Part shown: piece after piece, positions 32,539 to 41,766 of the stretch
How the letters are laid out: every line of letters begins with the position of its first letter
Numbering within the stretch: the first letter of the stretch is position 1
Assembly (NCBI RefSeq): GCF_036203305.1
Contig: NZ_CP108131.1
Span: forward strand, 3,782,001-3,846,000
DNA: 64,000 nucleotides
DNA from: Streptomyces sp. NBC_00190
GTDB taxonomy: Bacteria; Actinomycetota; Actinomycetes; Streptomycetales; Streptomycetaceae
Direction of reading: 5' to 3'
Program-made: the position numbers and the translations under genes
The notes under the pieces: generated by a model
What the model was told of the DNA's origin: nothing
Seen by the model: the letters and a program-made list of their open reading frames with translations, nothing else
Database searches by the model: none

Positions 32539-33960
32539 TCAGCCCACCACCCGGCCGATCAGGTACACGGCGGGTGCGGCGGCCGCCAGCGGCAGCGCGA
32601 CACCGGCCGTCATGTGGACGAACTTCGACGGGTAGTCGTACGCCGCCACGCGCAGCCCGATCAGCGCGCACACCCCGGCGGCGAGGCCGAGCAGCGCCCC
32701 GCCCACCCCGATGTCGGTCAGCCCGCCGACGGCGATGCCCGCACCACAGGCCGCGGCCAGCGAGACGCCGACGGAAGCCGGGGTGGGCAGCGGCAGCGCG
32801 CGGGCGAACACGGCGACGGCGACGGCGGCCGCGCCGACGGTGACGGCGGCGGTGTCCGCGGCCAGGTAGCCGGCGCAGACGATGGCGAGCGCGGCCGAGG
32901 CCATCGAGGCCATCAGGCCGTACATCCGCTCGTCGGGGTCGGCGTGGCTGCGCAGCTGGAGCACGAGGGTGAGCAGCACCCAGGCTCCGAGGGTGCCGAT
33001 GATCGCGCCGGGGCGGAAGGCCTCGTCCACCGCGAGCACGGCCACGTCGGCGACGACGGCTCCGGCGAAGGCGAGGGCGATGCCCTGGCGGGCCGGCCAC
33101 ATGCCGTTGAGGCGGAACCAGCCGGCCGCGGTGAGGCCCTGGAGGGCGACCAGCGGCAGGAGCAGCGCGTACTGGCCCAGGGCCGCGGCGACGGCGAGCA
33201 GCACGCCGAGGACGGCGGTCAGTATGGCCGGCTGCGGACCGGGGTCGATGATCGGCGACCGGCCCTCGGCGCGGGCCTGGGCCGGGTCGACGGCGCGGAC
33301 GGTGTTGCCGCCGAGGGTGGGCGGGGAGTACTCCGGCTCCTCCTCCGGAGCCTCCGGCAGCCCCGGGACCGGGACCGGAGCCGGGACCGGGGCCGCGGCG
33401 GCCTGCGGCGGGAGGTAAGCGGTCTGCTCGGCCGGGGCCTCGTGGGACCAGTCCTGGCCCGGGGCCGGAGCCTGGACCTCGTCGCGGAACCACCCCTCCG
33501 GCGCGGCCGACTGCTGCTGCGGCTGGGCGGGATCCGTGTACGGCGGCAGGTACGCCGTCTCGGCCGCCCACTCCTGGGCCGGCGCCGGCGCGGGAACGGG
33601 AGTGACCTCGTCGCGGAACCAGCCGTCCGGCGCCACCGGCTGCTGCTGGTGCTGCTGCGCGGGTTCCGTGTACGGCGGCAGGTACGCCGTCTCGGCCGCC
33701 CATTCCTGGGCCGGGGCCGGGGCGGGAACGGGAGTGACCTCGTCGCGGAACCAGCCCTCGGGCGCGACCGGCTGGTCCGCCGCCCCGCCCAGCGGCGGCG
33801 GCACCGGCTGATAGCCGGTGTCCCAGGTGTCGGCCTGCCAGGTCTGGGTCCCGTACGGGTCCTGCTGCTGCGCGTACTCCTGCTGCTGGTGCTGGTGCTG
33901 GTGCTGGTGCTGGTGCTGCTGCTGCTGGTGCTGGTGCTGCTGTTCTTCAGGCGTGCTCAT
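32539..33960 (-). CDS. Polytopic membrane protein with His/Gln-rich repeat N-terminus
   Basis: 473 aa. Residues 1-28 are almost all His and Gln. About 45-165 hold three near copies of a 40-residue unit (APEGWFRDEV...PAPAQEWAAETAYLPPYT) plus a shorter fourth. Then a Pro/Glu-rich stretch precedes about eight or nine membrane helices (from about 245 to the end). No transporter signature is recognised. The N-terminus would be a flexible cytoplasmic arm. Located between the MoaD-like gene and the DUF2993 gene on the same strand. Confidence 0.75.
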   Translation of the reverse strand: MSTPEEQQHQHQQQQHQHQHQHQHQQQEYAQQQDPYGTQTWQADTWDTGYQPVPPPLGGAADQPVAPEGWFRDEVTPVPAPAPAQEWAAETAYLPPYTEPAQQHQQQPVAPDGWFRDEVTPVPAPAPAQEWAAETAYLPPYTDPAQPQQQSAAPEGWFRDEVQAPAPGQDWSHEAPAEQTAYLPPQAAAAPVPAPVPVPGLPEAPEEEPEYSPPTLGGNTVRAVDPAQARAEGRSPIIDPGPQPAILTAVLGVLLAVAAALGQYALLLPLVALQGLTAAGWFRLNGMWPARQGIALAFAGAVVADVAVLAVDEAFRPGAIIGTLGAWVLLTLVLQLRSHADPDERMYGLMASMASAALAIVCAGYLAADTAAVTVGAAAVAVAVFARALPLPTPASVGVSLAAACGAGIAVGGLTDIGVGGALLGLAAGVCALIGLRVAAYDYPSKFVHMTAGVALPLAAAAPAVYLIGRVVG

Positions 33961-33969
33961 GGCTCCCGC

Positions 33970-34224
33970 TCACCCGCCCGCGAACGGCGGGAGCACCTCG
34001 ACGGTGCCCCCCTCGGTCAGCAGGACGGAATCGTGCGGGCGCTTGCCCACAGGCTCATCGTTCACGAGGAAGGAGCAGCGCAGCAGGACCCGGGTCAGCT
34101 CCCCGGGGTGGCGTTCCCGCACGCCGTCGAGCGCCTCGGCCAGTGTGCGCGCCGAGTACGGCTCCTCCGCAGTCTTGGCCGCGGCCTTGGCCGCCGCCCA
34201 GTAGCGGATGGTTCCGGTTGCCAC
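33970..34224 (-). CDS. MoaD/ThiS-like sulfur-carrier (ubiquitin-fold) protein
   Basis: 84 aa from GTG at 34224 behind TAGGAGCT. Beta-grasp fold with the C-terminal Gly-Gly (PPFAGG) needed for thiocarboxylate formation. Such proteins deliver sulfur for molybdopterin, thiamine or other cofactors; no partner E1-like gene is adjacent. Longer upstream frame ignored because family members begin ATGTIRYW. Divergent from glnR, 487 bp away. Confidence 0.85.
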   Translation of the reverse strand: MATGTIRYWAAAKAAAKTAEEPYSARTLAEALDGVRERHPGELTRVLLRCSFLVNDEPVGKRPHDSVLLTEGGTVEVLPPFAGG

Positions 34225-34447
34225 TGCAGCTCCTATCGTCGGCTCTCTACCGTCGGCCTCCATGATGACCCCTCCCACCCCGCACTCCGGTGCGCCTGCG
34301 CGCGCCCCGTATGCGCCCGGCACGCCCGGCGGTACCGCTCGGCGGACCCCCGATCCGGTGAAACCGGGGCATACGCAGGGCAGGGGCGTGGCAGGAACCA
34401 CAGAATGGGAAGGGACACAGGCCTCGGCCACGCAACGGCCAGTGGGC

Positions 34448-34495
34448 TATTCTGCTGCGAAGAGGATCCGGGCAACGTTGCCCCCGGGTCCTTTT
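34448..34495 (+). promoter_or_regulatory. Candidate glnR promoter -10 and terminator-like stem-loop in its leader
   Basis: TATTCT at 34448-34453 is a good -10 box. The transcript would begin near 34460 and immediately fold GGATCCGGGCAAC/GTTGCCC-CCGGGTCC, followed by TTTT (34492-34495). This intrinsic-terminator-like hairpin lies about 220 nt before glnR. The remainder of the 487-bp gap shows no other gene. Confidence 0.5.
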
Positions 34496-34711
34496 GTGCT
34501 TTCAGCACGTTGAACGAACCGAGAACAGACGAGAACGAGAACGACGGCATCCGTCCGGGCCCCAGGGCGCGGGGCCGGGCGGACACCGCACAGACGCACC
34601 ACGTACGAAGCAGTACCGCGCACGTCCTCGACGGGACCGAGGAGGAACCGACGTGATGGACCAGCGAACCGTGTTCAACCGACCGACCGGCACCGGGCGG
34701 GGTGGTCGGGC

Positions 34712-35539
34712 ATGAGCTCACTCCTGCTGCTGACCAACGCCCTGCAGCCGTCCACCGAAGTGCTGCCCGCCCTCGGCCTGCTCCTGCACAACGTGCGGGT
34801 GGCCCCCGCCGAGGGCCCGGCCCTCGTGGACACCCCGGGTGCCGACGTCATCCTCGTGGACGGCCGCCGCGACCTGCCGCAGGTGCGGTCGCTGTGCCAG
34901 CTGCTCCGCTCCACCGGGCCGGGCTGCCCCCTCATCCTCGTCGTCACCGAGGGCGGCCTCGCGGCCGTCACCGCCGACTGGGGCATCGACGACGTACTCC
35001 TGGACACCGCCGGCCCCGCCGAGGTCGAGGCGCGGCTGCGGCTGGCCACCGGCCGCCAGCAGCTGGGCTCGGACGACTCCCCCATGGAGATCCGCAACGG
35101 CGACCTGTCGGTGGACGAGGCGACGTACTCCGCCAAGCTCAAGGGGCGGGTGCTGGACCTCACCTTCAAGGAGTTCGAGCTGCTCAAGTACCTCGCGCAG
35201 CACCCGGGCCGGGTCTTCACCCGGGCCCAGCTGCTGCAGGAGGTGTGGGGCTACGACTACTTCGGCGGTACCCGGACGGTCGACGTGCACGTACGGCGGC
35301 TGCGCGCGAAGCTCGGTCCCGAGCACGAGTCGCTGATCGGCACGGTCCGCAACGTCGGCTACCGCTTCGTCACGCCGGAGAAGGTCGAGCGGGCCGCGGC
35401 GGAGGCGGCGGCGAAGGCAGCGGCGAAGGCCGCCGCACAGACGGGCGCGCAAACGGGCGCGCAGACCGGGGCGGCCGTCACCCAGTCGGCGGAAGACCCT
35501 GTGAGCATCCAGTCGGCAGGACGCCCTGCCCAGAGGTAG
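34712..35539 (+). CDS. glnR: GlnR, global nitrogen regulator (atypical OmpR-family)
   Basis: 275 aa. Activates or represses nitrogen assimilation genes (glnA, glnII, amtB, nir) in Streptomyces. The receiver domain (1-118) keeps Asp50 but lacks the usual acidic pocket and Lys; GlnR acts as an unphosphorylated homodimer. The winged helix (about 135-225) contains [14 protein letters not shown] and NVGYRFVTP. The C-terminal 50 residues are Ala-rich with a TGAQ repeat and vary between species. It has no kinase partner here. ATG at 34712 with GGGGTGGTCGGGC before it. Confidence 0.95.
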   Translation: MSSLLLLTNALQPSTEVLPALGLLLHNVRVAPAEGPALVDTPGADVILVDGRRDLPQVRSLCQLLRSTGPGCPLILVVTEGGLAAVTADWGIDDVLLDTAGPAEVEARLRLATGRQQLGSDDSPMEIRNGDLSVDEATYSAKLKGRVLDLTFKEFELLKYLAQHPGRVFTRAQLLQEVWGYDYFGGTRTVDVHVRRLRAKLGPEHESLIGTVRNVGYRFVTPEKVERAAAEAAAKAAAKAAAQTGAQTGAQTGAAVTQSAEDPVSIQSAGRPAQR

Positions 35540-35562
35540 GTCACCCCGCGTAGACTTCGCGC

Positions 35563-36585
35563 GTGGCCAAGGTGACGCGGGATGACGTGGCGCGACTTGC
35601 GGGTACCTCTACCGCCGTCGTGAGCTACGTCATCAACAACGGACCCCGGCCGGTTGCCCCGGCCACGCGCGAGCGTGTCCTCGCCGCGATCAAGGATCTG
35701 GGCTACCGCCCGGACCGGGTCGCCCAGGCGATGGCCTCGCGGCGCACGGATCTCATAGGCATGATCGTCCCCGATGCCCGTCAGCCGTTCTTCGCGGAGA
35801 TGGCGCACGCGGTCGAGCAGGCCGCCGCCGAGCGCGGAAAGATGGTGCTCGTCGGGAACTCCGACTACCGCGACGAGCGCGAGGTCCACTACCTGAGGGC
35901 CTTCCTCGGGATGCGGGTCTCGGGCCTGATCCTGGTCAGCCAGGGCATGAGCGAGCGCGCGGCGTCGGAGATCGAGGCGTGGGACGCCCGGATCGTGCTG
36001 CTGCACGAACGCCCCGAGGCCATCGACGACGTCGCGGTGATCACCGACGACATCGGCGGCGCGCAGCTCGCGACCCGGCACCTGCTGGAGCACGGGCACG
36101 CGTACGTGGCATGCATCGGCGGGGTCGAGAACACCCCGTCGGTCGGCGACCCGGTCGCGGACCACGTCGAGGGCTGGAGGCGGGCGATGCTGGAGGCCGG
36201 CCGCTCGGTGGAGGGCCGGCTCTTCGAGGCCCCGTACAACCGCTACGACGCCTACACCGTGGCCCTGGAGGTGCTGTCCGGCCCGGACCGCCCGCCGGCG
36301 ATCTTCTGCGCCACGGACGACCAGGCCATCGGCGTGCTGCGGGCCGCGCGCGAGCTGCGGATCGACGTGCCCGGGGAGCTGGCCGTCGCCGGCTTCGACG
36401 ACGTGAAGGAAGCGGCCCTGACGGACCCGCCCCTCACCACCATCGCCTCGGACCGCCCGGCCATGGCCCGCGCGGCGGTGGACCTGGTCCTGGACGACGC
36501 CCTGCGCGTGGCCGGCTCCCGCCGGGAACGGCTCAAGCAGTTCCCGTCGGCGCTGGTGATCCGCCGGTCCTGCGGCTGCCGTTAG
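35563..36585 (+). CDS. LacI-family transcriptional regulator
   Basis: 340 aa, full length. HTH at the N-terminus ([22 protein letters not shown], residues 4-25). The periplasmic-binding-protein-like effector domain fills 60-335. It ends with a Cys-Gly-Cys tail (RRSCGCR). No sugar genes lie beside it. TAGACT is 6 nt before the GTG start, so the mRNA is likely leaderless and autonomous from glnR, which ends 23 bp upstream. Effector and targets unknown. Confidence 0.9.
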   Translation: MAKVTRDDVARLAGTSTAVVSYVINNGPRPVAPATRERVLAAIKDLGYRPDRVAQAMASRRTDLIGMIVPDARQPFFAEMAHAVEQAAAERGKMVLVGNSDYRDEREVHYLRAFLGMRVSGLILVSQGMSERAASEIEAWDARIVLLHERPEAIDDVAVITDDIGGAQLATRHLLEHGHAYVACIGGVENTPSVGDPVADHVEGWRRAMLEAGRSVEGRLFEAPYNRYDAYTVALEVLSGPDRPPAIFCATDDQAIGVLRAARELRIDVPGELAVAGFDDVKEAALTDPPLTTIASDRPAMARAAVDLVLDDALRVAGSRRERLKQFPSALVIRRSCGCR

Positions 36586-36672
36586 GGCGTCGAGCCGGAC
36601 GGCATGCCCGGCCCGGTCGGCGCCGGGCACCTCCGCCGGGATTCATATCGGGCATACGCGGTTCTGTCGGGC

Positions 36673-36701
36673 TTCTCAGCGGGGACTCAGGAAGCTCTCA
36701 T
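36673..36701 (+). promoter_or_regulatory. Three CTCAG/T repeats at 11-nt spacing before the HtrA-type gene
   Basis: CTCAG at 36675 and 36686 and CTCAT at 36697 repeat with an exact 11-nt period. OmpR-type regulators bind such one-turn direct repeats. The array ends 24 nt upstream of the protease start. The adjacent response regulator is the natural candidate. Confidence 0.55.
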
Positions 36702-36724
36702 GAACCGCGGACAGAGTCATCACC

Positions 36725-37909
36725 ATGACCGACAGCTTCCGCCGCGAAGGCGAGTACCCGCAGGAGAACCGCCCGACCCGGCCGGCGCAGGGCGCCGCGG
36801 CAGGCGGCTACCCGCCGCCGCCCGTGTACCCGCCCGCCGCGCCGGGGTGGCACGAGGCTCACCAGCCCCCGGTCGTCATCCAGGGGGAGACCGTCCCGGC
36901 GGCCCCGACGGCCCAGGTCCCCGCGACGCACGCCGCCCCCCGCGCCAAGCGGCCGGTCGCGCTGCTCGCCGCCGTCGCCCTCGCCGCGGCCGTGGTCGGC
37001 GGCGGCACCGCGGCCGCCGTCCAGCAGCTGATGGGCTCCCACGACGCCGCCGGGGGCCGCGGCGTCAACGGCACCAACGTCTCGCAGTCCAGCAACGGCA
37101 CCGTCGCCGGCGTCGCCGAGCAGGTCAGCCCCTCCGTGGTCCGCATCGACACCCGCACCGGCTCCGGCCAGGGCACCGGCTCCGGCATCGTCGTCACCGC
37201 CGACGGCGAGGTCGTCACCAACAACCACGTCGTCAGCGGCGCCACCGAGATCCAGGTGACGATGAGCGACGGCAAGAAGTACAAGGCCAAGATCGTCGGG
37301 ACCGACCCGGGCAAGGACCTGGCCCTGATCAAGCTGGAGGGCGCTGGGGGTACCTCCCAGGCCGAAGGCCCAGGGGGAAGTCTCCGGGCCGCCAAGCTCG
37401 GCGACTCCGGCAGCCTGAAGGTCGGCGACCAGGTCGTCGCCATCGGCTCCCCCGACCGCCTCACCGGCACGGTCACCAGCGGCATCGTCTCCGCACTCGA
37501 CCGCGAGGTGAACGTCCCGAAGTCCGAGCAGCGGTCGCCGCAGCGCCAGGGCGGCAACGGCGGCTGGCCGTTCTCGTACGACGGACAGCAGTTCAACGGG
37601 AACACGGGGTCGGAGACCACCTCGTACAAGGCCATCCAGACGGACGCCTCCCTCAACCCCGGCAACTCCGGCGGCGCCCTCGTCAACCTGAACGGCGAGA
37701 TCGTGGGCATGCCCTCCGCGATCTACTCCCCGGCCGGCGACAGCTCCACCGCCGGCAGCGTCGGCCTCGGCTTCGCCATCCCGGTCAACACGATCAAGGC
37801 CGACCTGGACTCCCTCCGCAAGGGCGGCCCCGGCGGCACCGGCACCGGCACGGGCTCCGGGAGCAGCCGCTCCGGCAGCGCCGCCAACGGCTTCGGCACC
37901 TCCTACTGA
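36725..37909 (+). CDS. HtrA-type (S1C) membrane-anchored serine protease
   Basis: 394 aa. Pro-rich cytoplasmic region (1-75), one membrane helix (about 78-100), then a trypsin-like domain outside. Catalytic triad His168 (TNNHVVS), Asp198 (GKDLALI) and Ser315 (NPGNSGGAL). No PDZ domain follows; the C-terminus is Gly/Ser-rich. Likely degrades misfolded exported proteins. A GGTSQAEGPGG stretch near residue 210 is encoded by a hairpin repeat, inserted in frame in a surface loop. Next to the two-component pair at 37961-40140, which probably controls it (htrA2-like in S. lividans, from memory). Confidence 0.9.
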   Translation: MTDSFRREGEYPQENRPTRPAQGAAAGGYPPPPVYPPAAPGWHEAHQPPVVIQGETVPAAPTAQVPATHAAPRAKRPVALLAAVALAAAVVGGGTAAAVQQLMGSHDAAGGRGVNGTNVSQSSNGTVAGVAEQVSPSVVRIDTRTGSGQGTGSGIVVTADGEVVTNNHVVSGATEIQVTMSDGKKYKAKIVGTDPGKDLALIKLEGAGGTSQAEGPGGSLRAAKLGDSGSLKVGDQVVAIGSPDRLTGTVTSGIVSALDREVNVPKSEQRSPQRQGGNGGWPFSYDGQQFNGNTGSETTSYKAIQTDASLNPGNSGGALVNLNGEIVGMPSAIYSPAGDSSTAGSVGLGFAIPVNTIKADLDSLRKGGPGGTGTGTGSGSSRSGSAANGFGTSY

Positions 37910-37960
37910 GACCCTGGATCCTGGTACGTGCCACCCGAAAACCACCCCTGGGGGACCGAG

Positions 37961-38695
37961 ATGAATCCGGCCGAAGGCGACCAGCAGCGGATCCTCGTCG
38001 TGGACGACGAGCCGGCCGTACGCGAGGCCCTGCGCCGCAGCCTCGCCTTCGAGGGGTACGCCGTACAGACCGCCGTCGACGGGCTCGACGCCCTCGACAC
38101 GGCGGACTCGTACGCCCCCGACCTGATCGTCCTGGACATCCAGATGCCCCGGATGGACGGCCTCACGGCGGCCCGCAGGCTGCGCGCCGCAGGCAGCGTC
38201 ACCCCGGTCCTGATGCTCACCGCCCGCGACACCGTCGGCGACCGCGTCACCGGCCTCGACGCGGGCGCCGACGACTACCTCGTCAAGCCCTTCGAGCTCG
38301 ACGAGCTCTTCGCCCGCGTCCGCGCCCTGCTGCGCCGCAGCTCCTACGCCGTCCCGCAGGCCGGCGAGGTGGCCCACGAGAACGCGCTGACCTTCGGCGA
38401 CCTGCGCATGGACCTCACGACCCGCGAGGTCACCCGGGCCGGGCGCCCGGTGGAGCTGACCCGTACCGAGTTCACCCTGCTGGAGATGTTCCTCGCGCAC
38501 CCGCGCCAGGTCCTGACCCGCGAACAGATCCTCAAGACCGTCTGGGGCTTCGACTTCGAGCCGAGCTCCAACTCCCTGGACGTCTACGTGATGTACCTGC
38601 GCCGCAAGACCGAGGCCGGCGGCGAGCCGCGCGTGGTCCACACCGTGCGCGGGGTGGGCTACGTCCTGCGCGCCGGCGAGAGCGGGCCCGAGTGA
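37961..38695 (+). CDS. cssR: OmpR-family response regulator (CssR-like)
   Basis: 244 aa from ATG at 37961 behind GGGGGACCGAG. Receiver with Asp15-Asp16, phospho-acceptor Asp59 ([11 protein letters not shown]), Thr in LTARD and Lys in VKPFE. The winged helix ends [15 protein letters not shown] believe this is the CssR counterpart in S. lividans, which responds to secretion stress with CssS and controls htrA genes. The name rests on memory of that work and the neighbouring HtrA gene. Overlaps the kinase gene by 4 nt. Confidence 0.85.
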   Translation: MNPAEGDQQRILVVDDEPAVREALRRSLAFEGYAVQTAVDGLDALDTADSYAPDLIVLDIQMPRMDGLTAARRLRAAGSVTPVLMLTARDTVGDRVTGLDAGADDYLVKPFELDELFARVRALLRRSSYAVPQAGEVAHENALTFGDLRMDLTTREVTRAGRPVELTRTEFTLLEMFLAHPRQVLTREQILKTVWGFDFEPSSNSLDVYVMYLRRKTEAGGEPRVVHTVRGVGYVLRAGESGPE

Positions 38696-40140
38696 GCCGC
38701 ATGAACCCGGCCGCCAGATTCCGCGCCCTCCCGCTGCGCTCCCGCCTGGCGCTGCTGGTCACGGTGGCGGTGGCGCTCGCGGTGGCCGCGGTCGCGGCGG
38801 TGTCCTGGGTGATGGTGCGCACCCAGCTCCGCAACCAGCTGGACCAGTCCCTGCGGGCGACGAACCCGAGCGAGCAGGTGGTCCGCCGCCTGAACCAGGG
38901 CTGTGCGTCGCCGCCGGCCCAGGCTCAGCCGGACATCGCCGGAAACCTCAACCCGACGGTCCAGATCCTCGCCGCCGACGGCAGTCACTGCTGGGTGAGC
39001 GGCCGGACCGACCTGCCGGTCACCCAGACCGACAAGGACGTGGCGGCCGGACGCCTCGGCCGGGTCCTGCACGACGAGACCACGGACGACGGCGTCGGCA
39101 TGCGCGTCTACACCATCCCCGCGCGGGCCCAGCCCGGCGGCCCGCTCTTCGCGATCGCGGTCGCCAAGCCGCTCGCCGACATCGACAAGCCGCTGTCCAC
39201 CCTGGCCTGGATCCTGCTGTTCGTCTCCGGCATAGGCGTCCTCGGCGCGGGCGCGGCCGGGCTGTGGGTGGCCCGTACGGGGCTGCGGCCGGTCGACGAA
39301 CTCACCGGCGCCGTCGAGCACATCGCCCGGACCGAGGACCTGACCGTACGGATCCCCGACGAGGGCGACGACGAGATCGCCCGCCTGTCGCGGTCCTTCA
39401 ACTCGATGACGGCGGCCCTGGCCTCCTCCCAGGAGCGCCAGGCGCAGCTGATCGCGGACGCCGGGCACGAGCTGCGCACCCCCCTCACCTCGCTCCGTAC
39501 GAACATCGAGCTGCTCGCGCGCAGCGAGGAGACCGGCCGGGCCATCCCGCCCGACGACCGCAGGGAGCTGCTGGCCTCGGTCAAGGCGCAGATGACGGAG
39601 CTGGCCGCGCTGATCGGGGACCTCCAGGAGCTGTCCCGCCCGGACGCCGTGTCCCCGGGCCCGCTCCAGGTGGTGGCCCTGCACGAGATCGCCGGGGCCG
39701 CGCTGTCCCGGGCACGGCTGCGCGGTCCGGAGCTGAGCTTCAGCTCCGCCCTGGAGCCCTGGTACGTACGGGGCGAGGCGGCGGCCCTGGAGCGGGCCGT
39801 GGTCAACGTCCTGGACAACGCGGTGAAGTTCAGCCCGCCGGGCGGCGCGGTCGAGGTGACGCTGCGGGCCGGCGAGCTGACCGTACGGGACCACGGTCCG
39901 GGCATCCCGGCCGAGGACCTGCCGCACGTCTTCGAGCGGTTCTGGCGCTCCCCGTCGGCCCGTGCCCTGCCCGGCAGCGGCCTGGGCCTGTCGATCGTGG
40001 CCCGTACGGTGGCACGCGCGGGCGGGAGCGCCGAGCTGCGGGCGGCGGCCGGCGGCGGCCCGGGCACGGAGGCGGTGCTCCGCATCCCGGGGGCGCCGAC
40101 GCCGCCGCCGCCCGAGCCGTCAGTTGTGCCGGATCAGTGA
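38692..40140 (+). CDS. cssS: Membrane sensor histidine kinase (CssS-like)
   Basis: 482 aa, GTG at 38692 overlapping the previous stop (GTGA); ATG at 38701 is the alternative. Two membrane helices (about 18-40 and 170-192) flank an extracellular sensor of about 125 residues containing two Cys (NQGCASP, SHCWVSG) that could form a disulfide. HAMP follows, then His259 in AGHELRTPL and ATPase boxes [10 protein letters not shown] and GSGLGLSIV. It is partnered with cssR. Its 3' end overlaps the convergent PI-PLC gene by 21 nt. Confidence 0.85.
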   Translation: MSRMNPAARFRALPLRSRLALLVTVAVALAVAAVAAVSWVMVRTQLRNQLDQSLRATNPSEQVVRRLNQGCASPPAQAQPDIAGNLNPTVQILAADGSHCWVSGRTDLPVTQTDKDVAAGRLGRVLHDETTDDGVGMRVYTIPARAQPGGPLFAIAVAKPLADIDKPLSTLAWILLFVSGIGVLGAGAAGLWVARTGLRPVDELTGAVEHIARTEDLTVRIPDEGDDEIARLSRSFNSMTAALASSQERQAQLIADAGHELRTPLTSLRTNIELLARSEETGRAIPPDDRRELLASVKAQMTELAALIGDLQELSRPDAVSPGPLQVVALHEIAGAALSRARLRGPELSFSSALEPWYVRGEAAALERAVVNVLDNAVKFSPPGGAVEVTLRAGELTVRDHGPGIPAEDLPHVFERFWRSPSARALPGSGLGLSIVARTVARAGGSAELRAAAGGGPGTEAVLRIPGAPTPPPPEPSVVPDQ

Positions 40141-40995
40141 GGCGACGAGGCCGGAGCGGGTGTTCGGGAAGTCCATCGGGACGATCCCGAGCCCGGTCCG
40201 GCCGACCAGCTCCCCGCCGTCGACGAAGGCGTGGACCTGCGGGCCCAGCCGGTCGGAGTTCCAGCGGGGCGGCATGTACGCCGAGGTGCTGGTGTAGTTC
40301 ACGAAGAGCTTGCCGGGCTGCTGGACGGCCTTGCGGAAGTGGTTCTCGATCTTGCCGCGCTTGGCGAACGGTTCGGCGTTCCAGTCGTCCTGGATGTCGA
40401 AGACGTTGCCGTCCCCGTAGCGCAGGCCGGGCAGGCCGCCGTTGTCCGCGAGCAGGACGACCTTGCCGCGGGCCTGGCCGAGCGAGGGCAGGGTGTCGGC
40501 GATCCGGAACAGCGGGCGCCAGCCGCGGTGGTCGAGGTAGTCGTCGAAGACGGCGCGGAAGGTGGCGTCGCTGTCCGTCGAGTACTCCTGCTTGAGCCGC
40601 ATCAGCACGGTCTCGGTGGGATGCGCGGCGAGGAAGTTCCAGCAGGCCACGAGCACGTCGCCGAACATCAGGTTCTGGAAGAAGGACCCGTGGTGGATGG
40701 CGAAGGAGCCGCCCGCCACGCGGCAGCGGACGTCGAGGAACCGGATGCCCGAGTCGAGCTGTTCGGCGATCGAGGTGTTCTGGCAGGCGACGTAGAGCCC
40801 GCCCTGGCGGGCGCCGGAGTCGTGCGTGCCGGGGATGGTCATCCGCTGGAGGGCGGTGGAGTCGGCCAGACCCGCCATCCAGTCCTGGGTGCCCAGCGTG
40901 CCGGCGGCGGCGGGCGTCGCCACCGCCGTCCCGATCACCGCCCCCGCGCCCGCCGCGGCCGCTCCGATCAGAAATGCCCGACGATCCAGTGCCAT
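40120..40995 (-). CDS. Secreted phosphatidylinositol-specific phospholipase C-like protein
   Basis: 291 aa. Tat-type signal (LDRRAFLIG, residues 3-11, then hydrophobic to about 31). The PI-PLC X domain has catalytic His58 (IPGTHDSG) and His101-His102 (FAIHHGSFF). Such enzymes cleave PI or glycosyl-PI by acid-base catalysis with a cyclic intermediate. ATG behind AAAGGGGCGGGC. Convergent with the kinase gene, sharing the last 21 nt. Confidence 0.9.
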   Translation of the reverse strand: MALDRRAFLIGAAAAGAGAVIGTAVATPAAAGTLGTQDWMAGLADSTALQRMTIPGTHDSGARQGGLYVACQNTSIAEQLDSGIRFLDVRCRVAGGSFAIHHGSFFQNLMFGDVLVACWNFLAAHPTETVLMRLKQEYSTDSDATFRAVFDDYLDHRGWRPLFRIADTLPSLGQARGKVVLLADNGGLPGLRYGDGNVFDIQDDWNAEPFAKRGKIENHFRKAVQQPGKLFVNYTSTSAYMPPRWNSDRLGPQVHAFVDGGELVGRTGLGIVPMDFPNTRSGLVASLIRHN

Positions 40996-41073
40996 GCCCG
41001 CCCCTTTGCCGACCCGGTTGGTGGCACCGGATTATGGCGTGCGGCACCGGGCTTTACTACCCGTCGGTAGAGG

Positions 41074-41643
41074 TCAGCTTTCTAGCAACTCGGCCATCCT
41101 GCGCAGCCCTTGGGCGAGCTCACGGCCGTTCGGGGCCTGCTCCGGGTCGGTCAGGCTCTGCACCATCACCCCGGTCAGCAGCGCGATGTGCAGCGAGCCG
41201 AGGGCGCGTACGTCCTCCTCGGTGACCTCCTCCTCGGACACCCCGGCCAGCACGGCGGCCACCATGCGCCGGTTGCGCCGCTGCCCCTCGGCCAGGATCG
41301 CGAGCAGCTCCGGCTGGGACTGCGCGTGCACGAAGGCTTCGACGGAGGCGGTCCAGAGCCAGCGCATCTCGCCGAAGTCCCGGATCTTGCGGTCCCAGGT
41401 GTCGGCGTACCGATCCTCGGCGGTGTCCCCCTGTCCGCGCAGCCGGCCCGACCCGGCGGCCCACTCCTCCATGGCGCCGAACAGCGCCTGGTTGAGCAGG
41501 GCGTCGCGCGATCCGAAGTGGTAGCCGATCGCGGCCATGCTCACGTTCGAGGCCGTGGCGATATCGCGCACGGTCGTGCGCAGATAGCCCTTCTCCTCCA
41601 GGCAGCGCCGGGCTCCGGCCAGCAGGTCCTCGCGATTTCCCAT
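41074..41643 (-). CDS. TetR/AcrR-family regulator
   Basis: 189 aa. N-terminal HTH (TTVRDIATASNVSMAAIGYHFGSRDALL, residues 23-50); ligand-binding core C-terminal. TACGAT lies 6 nt before the ATG, so it is probably leaderless. A 13-bp perfect palindrome (41671-41710) spans the -35 side of this promoter and the region before the divergent hydrolase gene, so the protein probably represses both. Ligand unknown. Confidence 0.9.
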   Translation of the reverse strand: MGNREDLLAGARRCLEEKGYLRTTVRDIATASNVSMAAIGYHFGSRDALLNQALFGAMEEWAAGSGRLRGQGDTAEDRYADTWDRKIRDFGEMRWLWTASVEAFVHAQSQPELLAILAEGQRRNRRMVAAVLAGVSEEEVTEEDVRALGSLHIALLTGVMVQSLTDPEQAPNGRELAQGLRRMAELLES

Positions 41644-41670
41644 GCCGGGATCGTATCCGCGCCCTCCTTT

Positions 41671-41710
41671 TGGGCAAGCGCGCTAGACGATCGTATTGCG
41701 CGCTTGCCCA
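41671..41710. promoter_or_regulatory. Palindromic operator for the TetR regulator
   Basis: TGGGCAAGCGCGC and GCGCGCTTGCCCA are perfect 13-bp arms around a 14-nt centre that itself contains ACGATCGT. Positioned between divergent tetR and hydrolase starts. Confidence 0.8.
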
Positions 41711-41766
41711 ACTCCTGGCAGGCTGATGACCGACCCACCGACCAGCACCCAGGGGAGAGCAACGCC

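Noticed and set aside
33840..33960. CAC/CAG repeats near 33.9 kb as a CRISPR-like array
   Set aside because: Units are 3-6 nt with no spacers; they encode a His/Gln tract.
32518..34656. 712-codon plus-strand frame over the 32.5-34.4 kb region
   Set aside because: Reverse-strand shadow of the membrane protein and MoaD genes, without ribosome site or recognisable domain.
36604..40140. Uninterrupted 1178-codon frame spanning the HtrA gene, response regulator and kinase
   Set aside because: Only its last 482 codons (the kinase) look like protein. The front is an Arg/Pro/Gly-rich shadow of the HtrA and cssR genes in another frame, a common artefact of GC-rich DNA.
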